Shown one piece after another: positions 51,883-61,318 of a DNA stretch of 64,000 nucleotides. Where the stretch lies: contig JAKFUF010000070.1 in the NCBI GenBank assembly GCA_021732845.1, positions 1 to 64,000 of the forward strand. The letters run 5' to 3'. The translations under genes were made by a program, and so were the position numbers. Origin of the DNA: Planctomycetaceae bacterium. GTDB lineage: Bacteria; Planctomycetota; Planctomycetia; Planctomycetales; Planctomycetaceae. Below the pieces are notes generated by a model. That model saw only the letters and a program-made list of their open reading frames with translations, had not been told where the DNA came from and ran no database searches. Position 1 is the first letter of the stretch. The number at the start of each line of letters is the position of its first letter.

Positions 51883-52125
51883 GGCAATTCTCCGATCCTG
51901 AATTCGCGAGGATGGTCCATGCCCATTCTCGGCGTGAACTCTCCGCCGTTGCGTCCATTTTCGGTCAGCCTCCCGAAATTCTGCACACTGGAACCCGAGG
52001 TGCAGTCGCAGTTCGAGCAACGGTCAGGTTATCGATCTCCCAACGGCGCACGAATTGCGCCGCAGGCTTGCCGGCAGGTCGGACTGATCGCGAAATGTCG
52101 TCGCGCTCAAGCCGCCAAAAACTGC

Positions 52126-53535
52126 TCACCCAAACAGGTCGAGCAACGGCGTGCCTGACGTGATCGGCCGGGTGAAGCCATCGGCGCTGAGACGGGTGTC
52201 GAAGGGGATTTCCAGCGCGTGGAAGATGGTCGCCCCCATGTCCTGCGGCCGCACGGGCTTGTCCTTGACGAACGCCCCGATCTTGTCGGACTCGCCGTAC
52301 ACCGCCCCGCCCCGAATTCCACCGCCCGCCATGATGGCGGAGTAGCAGGTGGGCCAGTGCTGCCGGCCGGGGTTGGCTCCGCGGGCATTGATGTTGGGAG
52401 TGCGGCCGAACTCGCCGCAGACCACCACCAGGGTGCTGTCCAGCATGCCCCGGTCTTCCAGATCGAGCAACAGCGCGGACAGTGCCTCGTCGAGCCGCGG
52501 CAGACACCAGCCCATGCCGTAAGAGCCGGTGCCAAAGGCATTGCCCATCCCCATTTCGCCGCCGTGCATGTCCCAACTGGAACTCGGCGGACCGCCGCCC
52601 GCGTCTGGCGCCGGTCCGGCCCAGCCGTTCACGGTCACAAAGCCGACGCCCGCCTCAACCAGCCGGCGGGCCAGCAGCAGGTTCTGGCCCAGCGGGTGCA
52701 TCCCGTACCGGTCGCGAACCGTGGTGGGCTCCCGTTCCAGTTCGAAGGCCTGTTTGCCGCCGGGGCCATTCGCCAGTTCAAACGCCCGGCCATGCAGGTC
52801 CTGCCAGTCCTTGGTCGCCTTGCAGAGGGTTGTGCCACTGGCGGCGGGATCCAGCCCTTCGAGGAGACGGCGGCGGTCGCTCATGCGGGTGGCGTCAATC
52901 GGCGAGAGCAGTTCTTCAGGAGCCTTGAACGTCGGCATCGCCGCATGATTGCTGGCGGAGCCGACGAACAGCGGGCTGTGGGCCGCCCCGAGGTGGCCGC
53001 CGGAACTGATGTTCGGCGCGCAGAAGACGGGGTCGCCCACGCACTTGATGAGCCACACGTAGTTGGCCACGCTGAGTTCGTTGGGGCGGACCTTGGAGAG
53101 GATCGCGCCGAGGTAGGGTGCATCGGGTGGGGCCGCCGCCTCGCCGCTCAGCAGGTGATGCATCGCGTCGAAGTGGTTGCTGATGTTTCCGACATGCGTC
53201 ATCGAGCGGATGAGGCTGAACTTGTCGGTCATCTGCGACAGATAATTGTGCAGCTCGCTGATCTGCATCCCCGGCACCGCCGTCGAGATCGGCTGATAAG
53301 GGCCGCGAATCGTGTCTGGAGCGGACGGCTTCAAGTCCCACGTGTCGAGATGGCTTGGTCCGCCGCACAGCAGGACAAAGATGCACGACTTCTTGGCGGC
53401 CCCCTTGCCCAGCCCGCGCTTCAGGTCACTCCGGGCCATCACCGCGCCAGGAGTGCTCAGTGCCAACGCACCCAGTCCACCCGCCTGCAACAACCGGCGT
53501 CGTGATCGAATGGCAGCGAGTTGTGCGTCAGACAT
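52126..53535 (-). CDS. DUF1501 protein (exported)
   Basis: 469 residues from ATG 53535, with a near-perfect AGGAGG ribosome-binding site. The twin-arginine-like start SRRRLLQAGGLGALALSTPG suggests Tat or Sec export. DUF1501 motifs: CIFVLLCGGPSHLDTWDLKP, SVANYVWLIKCVGDPVFCAPN, GQNLLLARRLVEAGVGFVTVN, VVVCGEFGRTPNINARGANPGRQHWPTCYSAIMAGGGI and DMGATIFHALEIPFDTRLSADG. The fold is related to alkaline phosphatase/sulfatase; the metal ligands (Asp, His, His) appear in LDTWDL and GRQHW. In planctomycetes these often sit beside DUF1549/DUF1553 genes, which are absent here. A second DUF1501 gene is at 57396-58802. Confidence 0.92.
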   Translation of the reverse strand: MSDAQLAAIRSRRRLLQAGGLGALALSTPGAVMARSDLKRGLGKGAAKKSCIFVLLCGGPSHLDTWDLKPSAPDTIRGPYQPISTAVPGMQISELHNYLSQMTDKFSLIRSMTHVGNISNHFDAMHHLLSGEAAAPPDAPYLGAILSKVRPNELSVANYVWLIKCVGDPVFCAPNISSGGHLGAAHSPLFVGSASNHAAMPTFKAPEELLSPIDATRMSDRRRLLEGLDPAASGTTLCKATKDWQDLHGRAFELANGPGGKQAFELEREPTTVRDRYGMHPLGQNLLLARRLVEAGVGFVTVNGWAGPAPDAGGGPPSSSWDMHGGEMGMGNAFGTGSYGMGWCLPRLDEALSALLLDLEDRGMLDSTLVVVCGEFGRTPNINARGANPGRQHWPTCYSAIMAGGGIRGGAVYGESDKIGAFVKDKPVRPQDMGATIFHALEIPFDTRLSADGFTRPITSGTPLLDLFG

Positions 53536-53641
53536 CAAGGAGCCTCCTGTCGACCGGGGAATCGAAGCAGGTGCATGATATCAATAGACTCGCATGTGAA
53601 ACAGTATTTTTGCCGATTTTTGATTTGGCTCGGGCCAAAGC

Positions 53642-53671
53642 GAATCTGGCCGGTACTTACCGGCCAGATTC
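53642..53671. terminator. Long perfect hairpin downstream of glnN
   Basis: GAATCTGGCCGGT (53642-53654), loop ACTT, ACCGGCCAGATTC (53659-53671): 13-bp perfect arms. It lies 26 bp downstream of the glnN stop codon. Probably a transcript end for glnN; the following T-run is weak. Confidence 0.65.
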
Positions 53672-53697
53672 AAAACCTTTGAGGCTCTCCTCAATGC

Positions 53698-55950
53698 TTA
53701 CTTGATGAAGAGCATTTCCTGGTAGGTCGGCAGCGGCCAGATGTCGTCGGCGACGTAGCCTTCCAGTTCGTCGGCGACCTTGCGGACGGCAGCCATTGCG
53801 GGCAGCACGGTCTCGTTGAAGTGCTTGGCTTCCGCGAGCAGGTCATCGAAGTGATGACCTGACAGGGCCTTGTCCAGTGTGGCCGTGGTGTCCTGCAAGC
53901 CTTTCACGAGTTCGGTGATCTTGTCGAGCGTATTCGTGTCGAAGGTGTAACCGACCAGCTTCAGGTTGACGCAGGTTGCCGCAAGCTGGTTCTGGTAACG
54001 CACCGCGGCCGGGAAAATCATCGTCCGCGACATGCGGACCATCAACCGGGCCTCGACGTTGACGCTCTTGCAGTACTGTTCCACGTAGATGTCGTACCGG
54101 CTCTTGAGTTCGCGTTCGGAGAGCACATTGTACTTCTCGAACAGCGCCTTCACGTCGTCGGTCTGCAGGTAGGGCAGGGCGTCGGTCGTGGTCTTAAGGT
54201 TCAGCAGGCCACGCGTCTTGGCTTCGGCGTGCCATTCCTCGGAGTAGCCATTGCCGTTGAAGATCACCGCGCCATGCTCATTGATGATCTGCGTCAGCAG
54301 CTTCTGCAGCGCTTCGTTGAGCTTCTTGGTATCACCCTTTGTGGCTTCTTCCAGGCGCGTGGCACAGTAATCCAGCGACTCGGCGACGATCGTGTTGAGA
54401 GCGACCAGCGGGCCGGCGATCGACTGGCTGGCCCCGACCGCGCGGAACTCGAACCGGTTGCCGGTGAAGGCGAAGGGGCTCGTGCGGTTGCGGTCGCCGG
54501 TGTCCTTGGGCAGTGGTGGCAGGACATCTACGCCGACAGTCAGCGTCCCCTTGGGCAGCGACGTGTTGGCGGCACCAGCTTTGATCTGGTCGAAGACGTG
54601 CGTGAGTTGGTCGCCAAGGAAAATCGAGATGATGGCCGGCGGGGCTTCATTCGCACCGAGGCGGTGGTCGTTGCTCGCGGAGGCCACCACGGCCCGCAGC
54701 AGGCCCTGATATTTGTGAACCGCACGGATGACCGCGGCACAGAGCAGCAGGAATTGGGCGTTGTCGTGGGGGGTGTCACCGGGGTCGAGGAGGTTGCCCC
54801 GGCTGGAACTGCCCATCGACCAGTTGACGTGCTTGCCCGAACCGTTGACGCCAGCGAACGGCTTCTCGTGGTTGAGGCAGGCCATGCCGTACTTCTCGGC
54901 CACCCGCCGCAGGGTGATCATCGTCAACTGTTGATGGTCGGTCGCCAGGTTGGCGAACTCGAAGATCGGCGCGATTTCGTACTGGCCGGGAGCCACTTCG
55001 TTGTGCCGCGTCTTGATGGGCACGCCGAGCTTGAACAGTTCACGTTCAACTTCCAGCATGAACGCCAGAACGCGTTCGGGAATGGCACCGAAGTAGTGGT
55101 CTTCGAACTCCTGGCCCTTTGGTGGCTTGGCACCGAACAGGGTCCGGCCGGCGTTGATCAGGTCGGGACGGGCGAAGAAGAAATTGCGGTCGACCAGGAA
55201 GTATTCCTGTTCAGGACCAGCCGTGGCCGAGACCATCGCGCCGTCGGTGTGACCGAACAGCTTCAAAATCCGCTGGGCCTGCTTGTTCAGGGCCTGCATC
55301 GAACGCAGGACCGGGGTCTTCTTGTCGAGGGCCTCACCGGTCCACGACACAAACGCCGTGGGGATGCACAGCGTGGTCCCATTCGGGTTTTCGAGGATGT
55401 AGGCCGGACTGGTGACGTCCCAAATGGTGTAGCCACGGGCTTCGAAAGTGGCCCGGATGCCGCCGCTGGGGAAGCTGGAACCGTCCGGTTCGCCCTGGAT
55501 GAGTTGTGAGCCACTGAATTCGGCAAGCGCGCTGCCTTCTCCGTCGGGGGTCAGAAAGCTGTCGTGCTTTTCGGCGGTCAAGCCGGTCAGCGGGAAGAAG
55601 ACGTGGGCGTAGTGCGTGGCTCCCTTGGAGATCGCCCAATCCTTCATGGCCGAGGCGACGATATCCGCCACCGCGGGGTCAAGCTTCATGCCGGTTTCGA
55701 TGGTCTTCAGAACCGACTTGAAGATTGCCTTCGGCAGCCGCTTCTTCATCACCGCCTTGTTGAAGACGTTTGAAGCGAACAGCTCCTGGGACGGGGTGTC
55801 GATGAAGTTCATCGGAGGGGACGAGGCGCGGTAGTTCGTCACGGCCGAGATGGCAGCCATGCGTGCGGAGGCGATGACCCCAGCGGGACCCGACGCACCC
55901 GTTGGCACATTCCCGTTGGAAGAAGCGATGTCAGAAGCTGCAGTACCCAT
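53698..55950 (-). CDS. glnN: Glutamine synthetase type III
   Basis: 750 residues from ATG 55950, supported by GGGAGA about 10 nt upstream. This is the long GSIII form, which makes glutamine from glutamate, ammonia and ATP. Motifs: VNEF-like [32 protein letters not shown] with the metal-binding Glu pair, [36 protein letters not shown] (nucleotide/ammonium region), [22 protein letters not shown] and the C-terminal [18 protein letters not shown] helix typical of GSIII. Length fits the family (about 730). It forms a nitrogen locus with gltD and gltB to the right. Confidence 0.95.
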   Translation of the reverse strand: MGTAASDIASSNGNVPTGASGPAGVIASARMAAISAVTNYRASSPPMNFIDTPSQELFASNVFNKAVMKKRLPKAIFKSVLKTIETGMKLDPAVADIVASAMKDWAISKGATHYAHVFFPLTGLTAEKHDSFLTPDGEGSALAEFSGSQLIQGEPDGSSFPSGGIRATFEARGYTIWDVTSPAYILENPNGTTLCIPTAFVSWTGEALDKKTPVLRSMQALNKQAQRILKLFGHTDGAMVSATAGPEQEYFLVDRNFFFARPDLINAGRTLFGAKPPKGQEFEDHYFGAIPERVLAFMLEVERELFKLGVPIKTRHNEVAPGQYEIAPIFEFANLATDHQQLTMITLRRVAEKYGMACLNHEKPFAGVNGSGKHVNWSMGSSSRGNLLDPGDTPHDNAQFLLLCAAVIRAVHKYQGLLRAVVASASNDHRLGANEAPPAIISIFLGDQLTHVFDQIKAGAANTSLPKGTLTVGVDVLPPLPKDTGDRNRTSPFAFTGNRFEFRAVGASQSIAGPLVALNTIVAESLDYCATRLEEATKGDTKKLNEALQKLLTQIINEHGAVIFNGNGYSEEWHAEAKTRGLLNLKTTTDALPYLQTDDVKALFEKYNVLSERELKSRYDIYVEQYCKSVNVEARLMVRMSRTMIFPAAVRYQNQLAATCVNLKLVGYTFDTNTLDKITELVKGLQDTTATLDKALSGHHFDDLLAEAKHFNETVLPAMAAVRKVADELEGYVADDIWPLPTYQEMLFIK

Positions 55951-56425
55951 AAATAGATTTTCTCCCAGCCGGTTTCTCGATGCATTGCCGACGGTGTGAT
56001 GGCCGAGCTGCGCTCCATCACGGCGGTCCTCCGCCCGTTGAGACAGCCGTCGATCGGCAGATCCGTGCCCACTGTGCCAAGAACCGATGGGAGACGCAAG
56101 TCTGCGGCTCACCACCACCTCTCGACAACTTCCGTGGGGATCCTGCGAGGTTCTCCCGCAGCCGATGGGAGCTTTGATTGCAACTGATGTGCCGTGCCGT
56201 ATTCAGGATGTTAAGCACTCATCTGGCCGAGCGGAACATCCGGAATTCAAGGCAAGTCTGGACTTACGCTCCAATAACGAAGATTGAATTCGTACAATCC
56301 CGAATATGAGGTGCCCGAAAAACATGCACTGCCTGCCTAAAAGTCAGGCATGAAATTTGGCACGTCGCGCCAAGCGGGGCTGATCACAGGTTCGGAGCGA
56401 GCCAATTCGAACGTCGGCAACGGCT
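55951..56425. other. Leader region upstream of glnN
   Basis: About 475 bp. It should contain the glnN promoter and possibly nitrogen-control sites. I noted an 8-base region TTGGC...GCCAA (56357-56373) and a small TGCCTG / CAGGCA pair at 56330-56350, neither strong enough to name. No riboswitch could be recognised. Confidence 0.35.
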
Positions 56426-57067
56426 CTACTTTTTGTCCGGCAGCTTGGCATCGCCATCGACGCTGCGCCACAAGTACCACGCGGCCACCGACGCATACGG
56501 CCGCCACGGCGCAGCCAACTCGTGGCTCTGCATCTTGCCCGGCAGTTCCTCAAGCTGATGCATCCGCCGAATGGCCGAGCGGATGCCGAGATCGTCGTGC
56601 GGAAAAATATCGGGGCGGCCCAAGGCAAAGATCAGAAACATCTGCGCCGTCCAGACGCCAATCCCCTTGACCTGCGTCAGTTCGGCAATCACTTCGTCGT
56701 CCGTCATCCGCGAAATGCGGCTCAGCCGCACCTGCTTGTCGCGCACCTTGGTGGCCAAATCGAGCAAATAATTTGCCTTCTGTCCCGACAGCCCCACCGT
56801 CCGCAGCGTCTCTGGACTGTGTGCGGCGAGGGCCTCGGGTGTCATCTTGCCGTTGATCAGTTCGTTGAGCCGCTGCTTGATCGACCGCGCCGCCTTCCAC
56901 GAAATCTGCTGGCTGATGATCGAGCCAACCAGCGTGTCAAACCGGTCGCGGTGCAACCGCAGCGTGAATGGGCCGATCCTGTCGATCAGGTCCCGCATCA
57001 GCGCATCGGACTGACGCAAATGGGCCAGCGCCGTGGCGGCAAATTCCGGATGGGCAACGTTGTTCAT
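56426..57067 (-). CDS. AlkA-type DNA-3-methyladenine glycosylase (HhH-GPD)
   Basis: 213 residues, ATG start. Compact HhH-GPD glycosylase: SIISQQISWKAARSIKQRL in the N-terminal half, helix-hairpin-helix LTQVKGIGVWTAQMFLIFALGRPDIFPHDDLGIR with the catalytic Asp in HDDLG, and C-terminal WRPYASVAAWYLWR. No iron-sulfur cysteines, so it is AlkA-like rather than endonuclease III. It removes alkylated bases such as 3-methyladenine in base-excision repair. Stand-alone, upstream of the glnN leader. Confidence 0.92.
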   Translation of the reverse strand: MNNVAHPEFAATALAHLRQSDALMRDLIDRIGPFTLRLHRDRFDTLVGSIISQQISWKAARSIKQRLNELINGKMTPEALAAHSPETLRTVGLSGQKANYLLDLATKVRDKQVRLSRISRMTDDEVIAELTQVKGIGVWTAQMFLIFALGRPDIFPHDDLGIRSAIRRMHQLEELPGKMQSHELAAPWRPYASVAAWYLWRSVDGDAKLPDKK

Positions 57068-57395
57068 GGTTGGACGAATCTCGATCTTGGAACTCGTGGA
57101 GGCCCGATTGTACGACTTCAGAAGCTGTCGGGCACCGAAGGCGGATCTTCAGAAAACATTTGACAGAAAAATGATTGACAAAAATGTCTGCTGATCGAAT
57201 CGATCGTGGTGAGCCAGATCTTAACGCCAAACTATTTCCCTGCCGCATGATTCCTGCCTCAATGCCTACCAGTGCAGCCTCACGCGCCTCTGCTCATCCC
57301 GCTTTCCTGAGCAACATGCATGCACGAGGATTTATGCATGGCGTTCCATCGGGGTTTGTGGGAAAATCCTTGGACCATCTTCGAAGGAGCTGATT
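57068..57395. other. Divergent intergenic region, little found
   Basis: About 330 bp between the leftward glycosylase gene and the rightward DUF1501 gene. It should hold both promoters. The AAGGAG ribosome-binding site of the DUF1501 gene is at its right end. No repeat or RNA noted. Confidence 0.35.
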
Positions 57396-58802
57396 TTGCC
57401 CCATGCCCACCACTCCGTTCGGACAAATTCTGCGAAGCCGTGTCCCGGCCCGCTGGGTGCAAGGTCGCGGCGCGACTTCATGCGGATTGGCACACTCGCA
57501 TTGGGCGGAATGACACTGCCGGGCATCCTGCAGGCACGGGCTCAGGCAAACAACGAGACAGCAGAAACGTCGGTGATTTTGTTTTGGATGTGGGGTGGCC
57601 CCAGCCATTTGGAGACGTACGATCTCAAGCCCGACGCACCAGGCGAGTACCGCGGTCCGTTTCAGCCGATCGCCACCAACGTGCCGGGTTTCGACATCTG
57701 CGAACACATGCCGCTGCAGGCGAAAATTGCCGACAAATTTTCGGTCATCCGCTCGCTGCATCACGAGATGTCCGCACACAATGACGGCAGCATCGAAGTC
57801 CTGACGGGCAAGACGCCGCCGCCGGATCCCACGTCGCAGGCCCGGTCGCTGCACCCGGATTTCGGCATGATCGCCGCCCGGGTCCGTGGCTCAAGAGCCG
57901 ACGGGCTGCCCCAGTACGTCGGGGTTCAGAAGGCCCCGTTCATGACGCTGCCCCAGTACCTGGGGGTGAGCCACAAGGCGTTTGAGACGGGCGATCCCTC
58001 AGCGGCGGGGTTCGCTGCGCCTAATTTGCAACTGGCCGCCGGCGTGGACGAGGGGCGGCTGGTGGAGCGCAAATCGCTCATCGCGCAGCTCGACCGTTAC
58101 CGCCGCGGCCTGGACCTCGGTGGCTCACTCGACGGCGTCGACCGGTTTCGCGGCGCGGCGTTCGACATTCTCACCAGCACCCGCGTCGCCAAGGCGTTCG
58201 ACTTGGAACTCGAGAGCCCGCAGCTCCGCGACCGCTACGGCCGGCACCGCTGGGGGCAAAGCTGCCTGTTGGCGCGGCGGCTGGCGGAAGCGGGGACGGC
58301 GGTCATCAACATTGATGCCACGGCGACGACCAACCGCAGCCCGCACTTCAGTTGGGACGACCACGCCGGTGCCTTCGATCTGGGTGTGGCCAACCGCGAG
58401 CGGCTGCCACAACTCGACCAGGCGCTGTCGGCCCTCATTGAGGATATTTTCGCCCGCGGCCTCGACCGCAAGATTCTGGTGATCGCCTGTGGCGAGTTTG
58501 GGCGGACTCCGCGCATCTCACGCGCGGCCACCAATTTTCTCGGCGCGCCCAGCATCGGCCGCGACCACTGGCCGCAGGCCTACTGCGCGATGATTTCCGG
58601 AGGCGGACTGCGGATGGGCACGGTGGTCGGAGCCACCAACTCCAAGGGGGAATTTCCTGCCCAGGCACCGCTCACCCCGCAGGACATGCTGGCGACCGTC
58701 TACCAGCACCTGGGCATTCGGCCCGATCAGACGTTCAGCGATCACGGCGGCCGTCCGATTTCGATTCTCCCCCATGGAGCACCGATTCGGCAGTTGCTGT
58801 GA
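57396..58802 (+). CDS. DUF1501 protein (Tat-type exported)
   Basis: 468 residues from a TTG start supported by AAGGAG six bases upstream. The N-terminus has a twin-arginine motif SRRDFMRIGTLALGGMTLPG. DUF1501 motifs: VILFWMWGGPSHLETYDLKP, FSVIRSLHHEMSAHNDGSIEVLTG, SCLLARRLAEAGTAVINIDATA, HFSWDDHAGAFDLG, LVIACGEFGRTPRISRAATNF and RDHWPQAYCAMISGGGLRMG. Metal-site Asp/His residues are present as in the alkaline phosphatase superfamily. It differs clearly from the DUF1501 protein at 52126-53535 (about a third identical in the motifs only, by eye). Ends in a strong hairpin shared with gltD. Confidence 0.92.
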   Translation: MPHAHHSVRTNSAKPCPGPLGARSRRDFMRIGTLALGGMTLPGILQARAQANNETAETSVILFWMWGGPSHLETYDLKPDAPGEYRGPFQPIATNVPGFDICEHMPLQAKIADKFSVIRSLHHEMSAHNDGSIEVLTGKTPPPDPTSQARSLHPDFGMIAARVRGSRADGLPQYVGVQKAPFMTLPQYLGVSHKAFETGDPSAAGFAAPNLQLAAGVDEGRLVERKSLIAQLDRYRRGLDLGGSLDGVDRFRGAAFDILTSTRVAKAFDLELESPQLRDRYGRHRWGQSCLLARRLAEAGTAVINIDATATTNRSPHFSWDDHAGAFDLGVANRERLPQLDQALSALIEDIFARGLDRKILVIACGEFGRTPRISRAATNFLGAPSIGRDHWPQAYCAMISGGGLRMGTVVGATNSKGEFPAQAPLTPQDMLATVYQHLGIRPDQTFSDHGGRPISILPHGAPIRQLL

Positions 58803-58807
58803 GCCGT

Positions 58808-58845
58808 GGTGCCGGGTTCAACAATGGGTTTGAGCACCCGGCACC
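58808..58845. terminator. Hairpin between convergent DUF1501 and gltD genes
   Basis: GGTGCCGGGT (58808-58817) and ACCCGGCACC (58836-58845) are perfect 10-bp arms with an 18-base loop that itself contains TCAA/TTGA. It begins 6 bp after the DUF1501 stop and lies 38 bp before the gltD stop. Two-way terminator is the best reading. Confidence 0.65.
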
Positions 58846-58883
58846 GTGTTCTCCACCCACGTGTGGGCCACCCCGACGCCAGG

Positions 58884-60359
58884 TCACACTCCCGCCCGCA
58901 CATCTCGTCCCAGCAACTGCGGGGAACTGGGCAGATCGCTGAAGCCCATCAGGAATTTGTCGATGCCGACCGCAGCTTCGCGCCCTTCCCAAATCGCCCA
59001 GACAATTAGAGACTGGCCGCGGCGGAGGTCGCCGGCGGCGAAGACACCTGGCAGGTTGGTCATGTAGTTCTCGTCGGCCTTCACGTTCCCACGCTGGTCA
59101 AGTTCCACCCCCAACTGTTCCAAAAGGCCCTTCTTCTCAGGCCCCAAGAACCCCATGGCCAACAGGACCAGGTCGGCGTCGATGGTGAATTCGCTGCCGG
59201 GAATCTCCTTCATCGTCGAGCGGCCATTCTCGAAGATCCATTCCAGCCGGATGCAGTGCAACAGCTTGACTTTGCCGTTCTCTCCGGTGAATTTCTTCGT
59301 CGCCACGCTCCAGTCGCGCACGCCACCCTCTTCATGGGCGCTGGACGTCCGCAGAATTGTGGGCCAATAGGGCCAGGGCATCGTTTCATTGCGGGCCGGC
59401 GGGGGCTTGGGCAGCAGTTCCAGTTGCACCACGTTCTTCGCACCATGCCGGTGAGACGTTCCCAGGCAGTCGGCTCCCGTGTCGCCGCCGCCAATGATCA
59501 CCACATTCTTGTCCTTGGCGGTGATGAATTCGCCTTCGGGAACCGCATCGCCGTGGCAGCGCTTGTTCTGCAGCGGCAGGTATTCCATGGCAAAGTGAAT
59601 GCCGTTCAACTCCCGTCCGGGAATTGGCAGATCCCGCCCCAGCGTGGCACCGCCCGTCAGCAGAATGGCATCGAAGTCGCGGCGCAGATCATCAATGGCG
59701 ATGTTCACGCCGACGTTGGCGTTCGTTTTGAACACCACGCCCTCGGCCTCCATCAGCGCCAGACGCCGGTCGACGATCCGCTTCTCCATCTTGAATTCAG
59801 GAATGCCGTAGCGCAGCAGCCCACCGATGCGGTCGGCCCGCTCGTAGACCACCACTTCATGCCCGGCGCGGTTCAACTGCTGGGCCGCCGCCAGCCCAGC
59901 CGGACCAGAGCCGATGACGGCGACCTTCTTGCCCGTCCGCTTGTCCGGTGGTTCGGGAACGATCCAGCCTTCCTCAAAGGCGCGTTCGACGATCGAATTC
60001 TCGATGTTCTTGATCGTCACCGGAGGCTCGTTGATCCCCAGTACGCACGCTTCCTCACACGGGGCGGGACACAGCCGGCCCGTGAACTCGGGGAAGTTGT
60101 TGGTGGCATGCAGCCGCCGGATCGCCTCGGCCCACTGCTGCCGGTACACGAGGTCGTTCCAGTCGGGAATGATGTTGCCCAGCGGGCAGCCCGTATGGCA
60201 GAACGGAACACCGCAGTCCATGCACCGCGCGCCCTGCTCCATCAGCTTCAGTTCAGGAAACGGCTTGTAGACTTCCTGCCAGTCGTTGAGCCGCTCTTCG
60301 ACAGGACGCCGCGAGGGGGTTTCACGTTTGAACTGCAGAAATCCGTCCGGCTTACCCAT
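58884..60359 (-). CDS. gltD: Glutamate synthase (NADPH) small subunit
   Basis: 491 residues, ATG start. N-terminal iron-sulfur domain [24 protein letters not shown] and [16 protein letters not shown] (4Fe-4S cysteines), then FAD-binding [27 protein letters not shown] (about 147-173), NADPH-binding [22 protein letters not shown] (about 285-306), and the C-terminal [23 protein letters not shown] motif. It passes electrons from NADPH to the large subunit (encoded at 61319-64000). The two genes would usually be adjacent; here a Uma2-like gene lies between them. Confidence 0.95.
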   Translation of the reverse strand: MGKPDGFLQFKRETPSRRPVEERLNDWQEVYKPFPELKLMEQGARCMDCGVPFCHTGCPLGNIIPDWNDLVYRQQWAEAIRRLHATNNFPEFTGRLCPAPCEEACVLGINEPPVTIKNIENSIVERAFEEGWIVPEPPDKRTGKKVAVIGSGPAGLAAAQQLNRAGHEVVVYERADRIGGLLRYGIPEFKMEKRIVDRRLALMEAEGVVFKTNANVGVNIAIDDLRRDFDAILLTGGATLGRDLPIPGRELNGIHFAMEYLPLQNKRCHGDAVPEGEFITAKDKNVVIIGGGDTGADCLGTSHRHGAKNVVQLELLPKPPPARNETMPWPYWPTILRTSSAHEEGGVRDWSVATKKFTGENGKVKLLHCIRLEWIFENGRSTMKEIPGSEFTIDADLVLLAMGFLGPEKKGLLEQLGVELDQRGNVKADENYMTNLPGVFAAGDLRRGQSLIVWAIWEGREAAVGIDKFLMGFSDLPSSPQLLGRDVRAGV

Positions 60360-60434
60360 GGCGTTTCACTATTTTCGATTTTGGATTTTTGGTTTTCGAT
60401 TGCTGCGCGGTTGAGCGTGAAGCTTGATCGCACG
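60360..60434. repeat. AATCGAAAAT-type repeat between gltD and the Uma2 gene
   Basis: The stretch at 60371-60401 consists of ATTTTCGATTTTGGATTTTT and GGTTTTCGATT, the reverse complement form of the AATCGAAAAT runs seen at 14312-14330 and 29701-29725. It may mark a past insertion or a small dispersed repeat. Confidence 0.45.
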
Positions 60435-61220
60435 CTATTCCAGGAGGTCGTCCATCCAGTTTTGGAGTTGTTCCAGGCTGGCGTCCGGCGCCTGAGTCAC
60501 GATGTCCATCCGTCTGGCGGCAGTAGCAAGTTTGACAACACGGTTGAGTTCACGCTGGCGAATCGCCTCAAGTTGTCGATTGTTCTCTGTCTGTGCGACT
60601 GTGCGTTCACGAACTTCGGTGCCCAGTTCCTCAGTCGTGGGCAGGAGTTCACCTCGGTGCCAGAAGCGAACCCACCCTTCTAACAAGCCGACTTCCAGAT
60701 CGAGTTCAGGAAGTCCGTAGCGACCGCGATTGTTCTTCGCCAACTCGTCGTATGTCACACCGTTGTGACGGTGCATCTCAAGCGCCTTGCTGACTGGGTT
60801 GAACAGCGTGCAGTAAGGCACCTGCAACTGCTCCTCATATTTCGAAAAGCTCTCTTTGTAGTCCTTGCGTTCCGATGACTCTGACACGTATTCCAACACC
60901 CAAAAGGGCCTTTTCGTTGGAGTCACGCGGTAACTGTTATTCAGGTCTTCGGGCGGCTGGATGTTAAAGGTGATGAAATTGTCCGGAACCACACGCCCCG
61001 TTCCTTCGTCCATCGGATACAGCAGTAACATCTCGTTGTATACGAAAACCGATGGAAAGTGCCAAAGTTTCAGCAGACTCAAGGCATGAACAGTGATGGC
61101 ACGTTGGATGAAGCACCACTCCGATTCGGACATGTCGTGCTGCCTCTCCCACTCCAAGTATTCTGCCTCGGCGCGATCGAACTCCTCCGCGCTGACAACC
61201 CGTTGGGCAACTGCCGGCAT
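60435..61220 (-). CDS. Uma2 family (PD-(D/E)XK nuclease-like) protein
   Basis: 261 residues from ATG 61220, supported by GGAGG about 7 nt upstream. Uma2 (DUF820) pattern: VPDNFITFNIQPPEDLNNSY, KRPFWVLEYVSESSERKDYKESFSKYEEQLQVPYCTLFNPVSKALEM. The 'VLEYVSESSERKDYKESFSKYEE' segment gives the E-x-x-S...D-x-x-x-K-x-x-x-Y core; residues equivalent to the Asp/Glu/Lys nuclease site are present. The C-terminal 80 residues are helical and Arg/Glu-rich. Uma2 proteins are abundant in planctomycetes and cyanobacteria; function unproven. It is inserted between gltD and gltB, all on the minus strand. Confidence 0.8.
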   Translation of the reverse strand: MPAVAQRVVSAEEFDRAEAEYLEWERQHDMSESEWCFIQRAITVHALSLLKLWHFPSVFVYNEMLLLYPMDEGTGRVVPDNFITFNIQPPEDLNNSYRVTPTKRPFWVLEYVSESSERKDYKESFSKYEEQLQVPYCTLFNPVSKALEMHRHNGVTYDELAKNNRGRYGLPELDLEVGLLEGWVRFWHRGELLPTTEELGTEVRERTVAQTENNRQLEAIRQRELNRVVKLATAARRMDIVTQAPDASLEQLQNWMDDLLE

Positions 61221-61318
61221 GCTACACCTCCGCATACAGACCACATACTGTAAACGTATTGAGTTCTCCTGATGATATCGCGCCGAGTAATCTCCCGAGA
61301 ATGAGAATCGGCTGCCAA

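Noticed and set aside
56357-56373. TTGGC...GCCAA palindrome in the glnN leader as a possible sigma-54 or NtrC site.
   Set aside because: It does not match the sigma-54 TGGCAC-N5-TTGC spacing, lies far from the start codon, and is close to the end of the next gene; kept only as a note in the leader entry.
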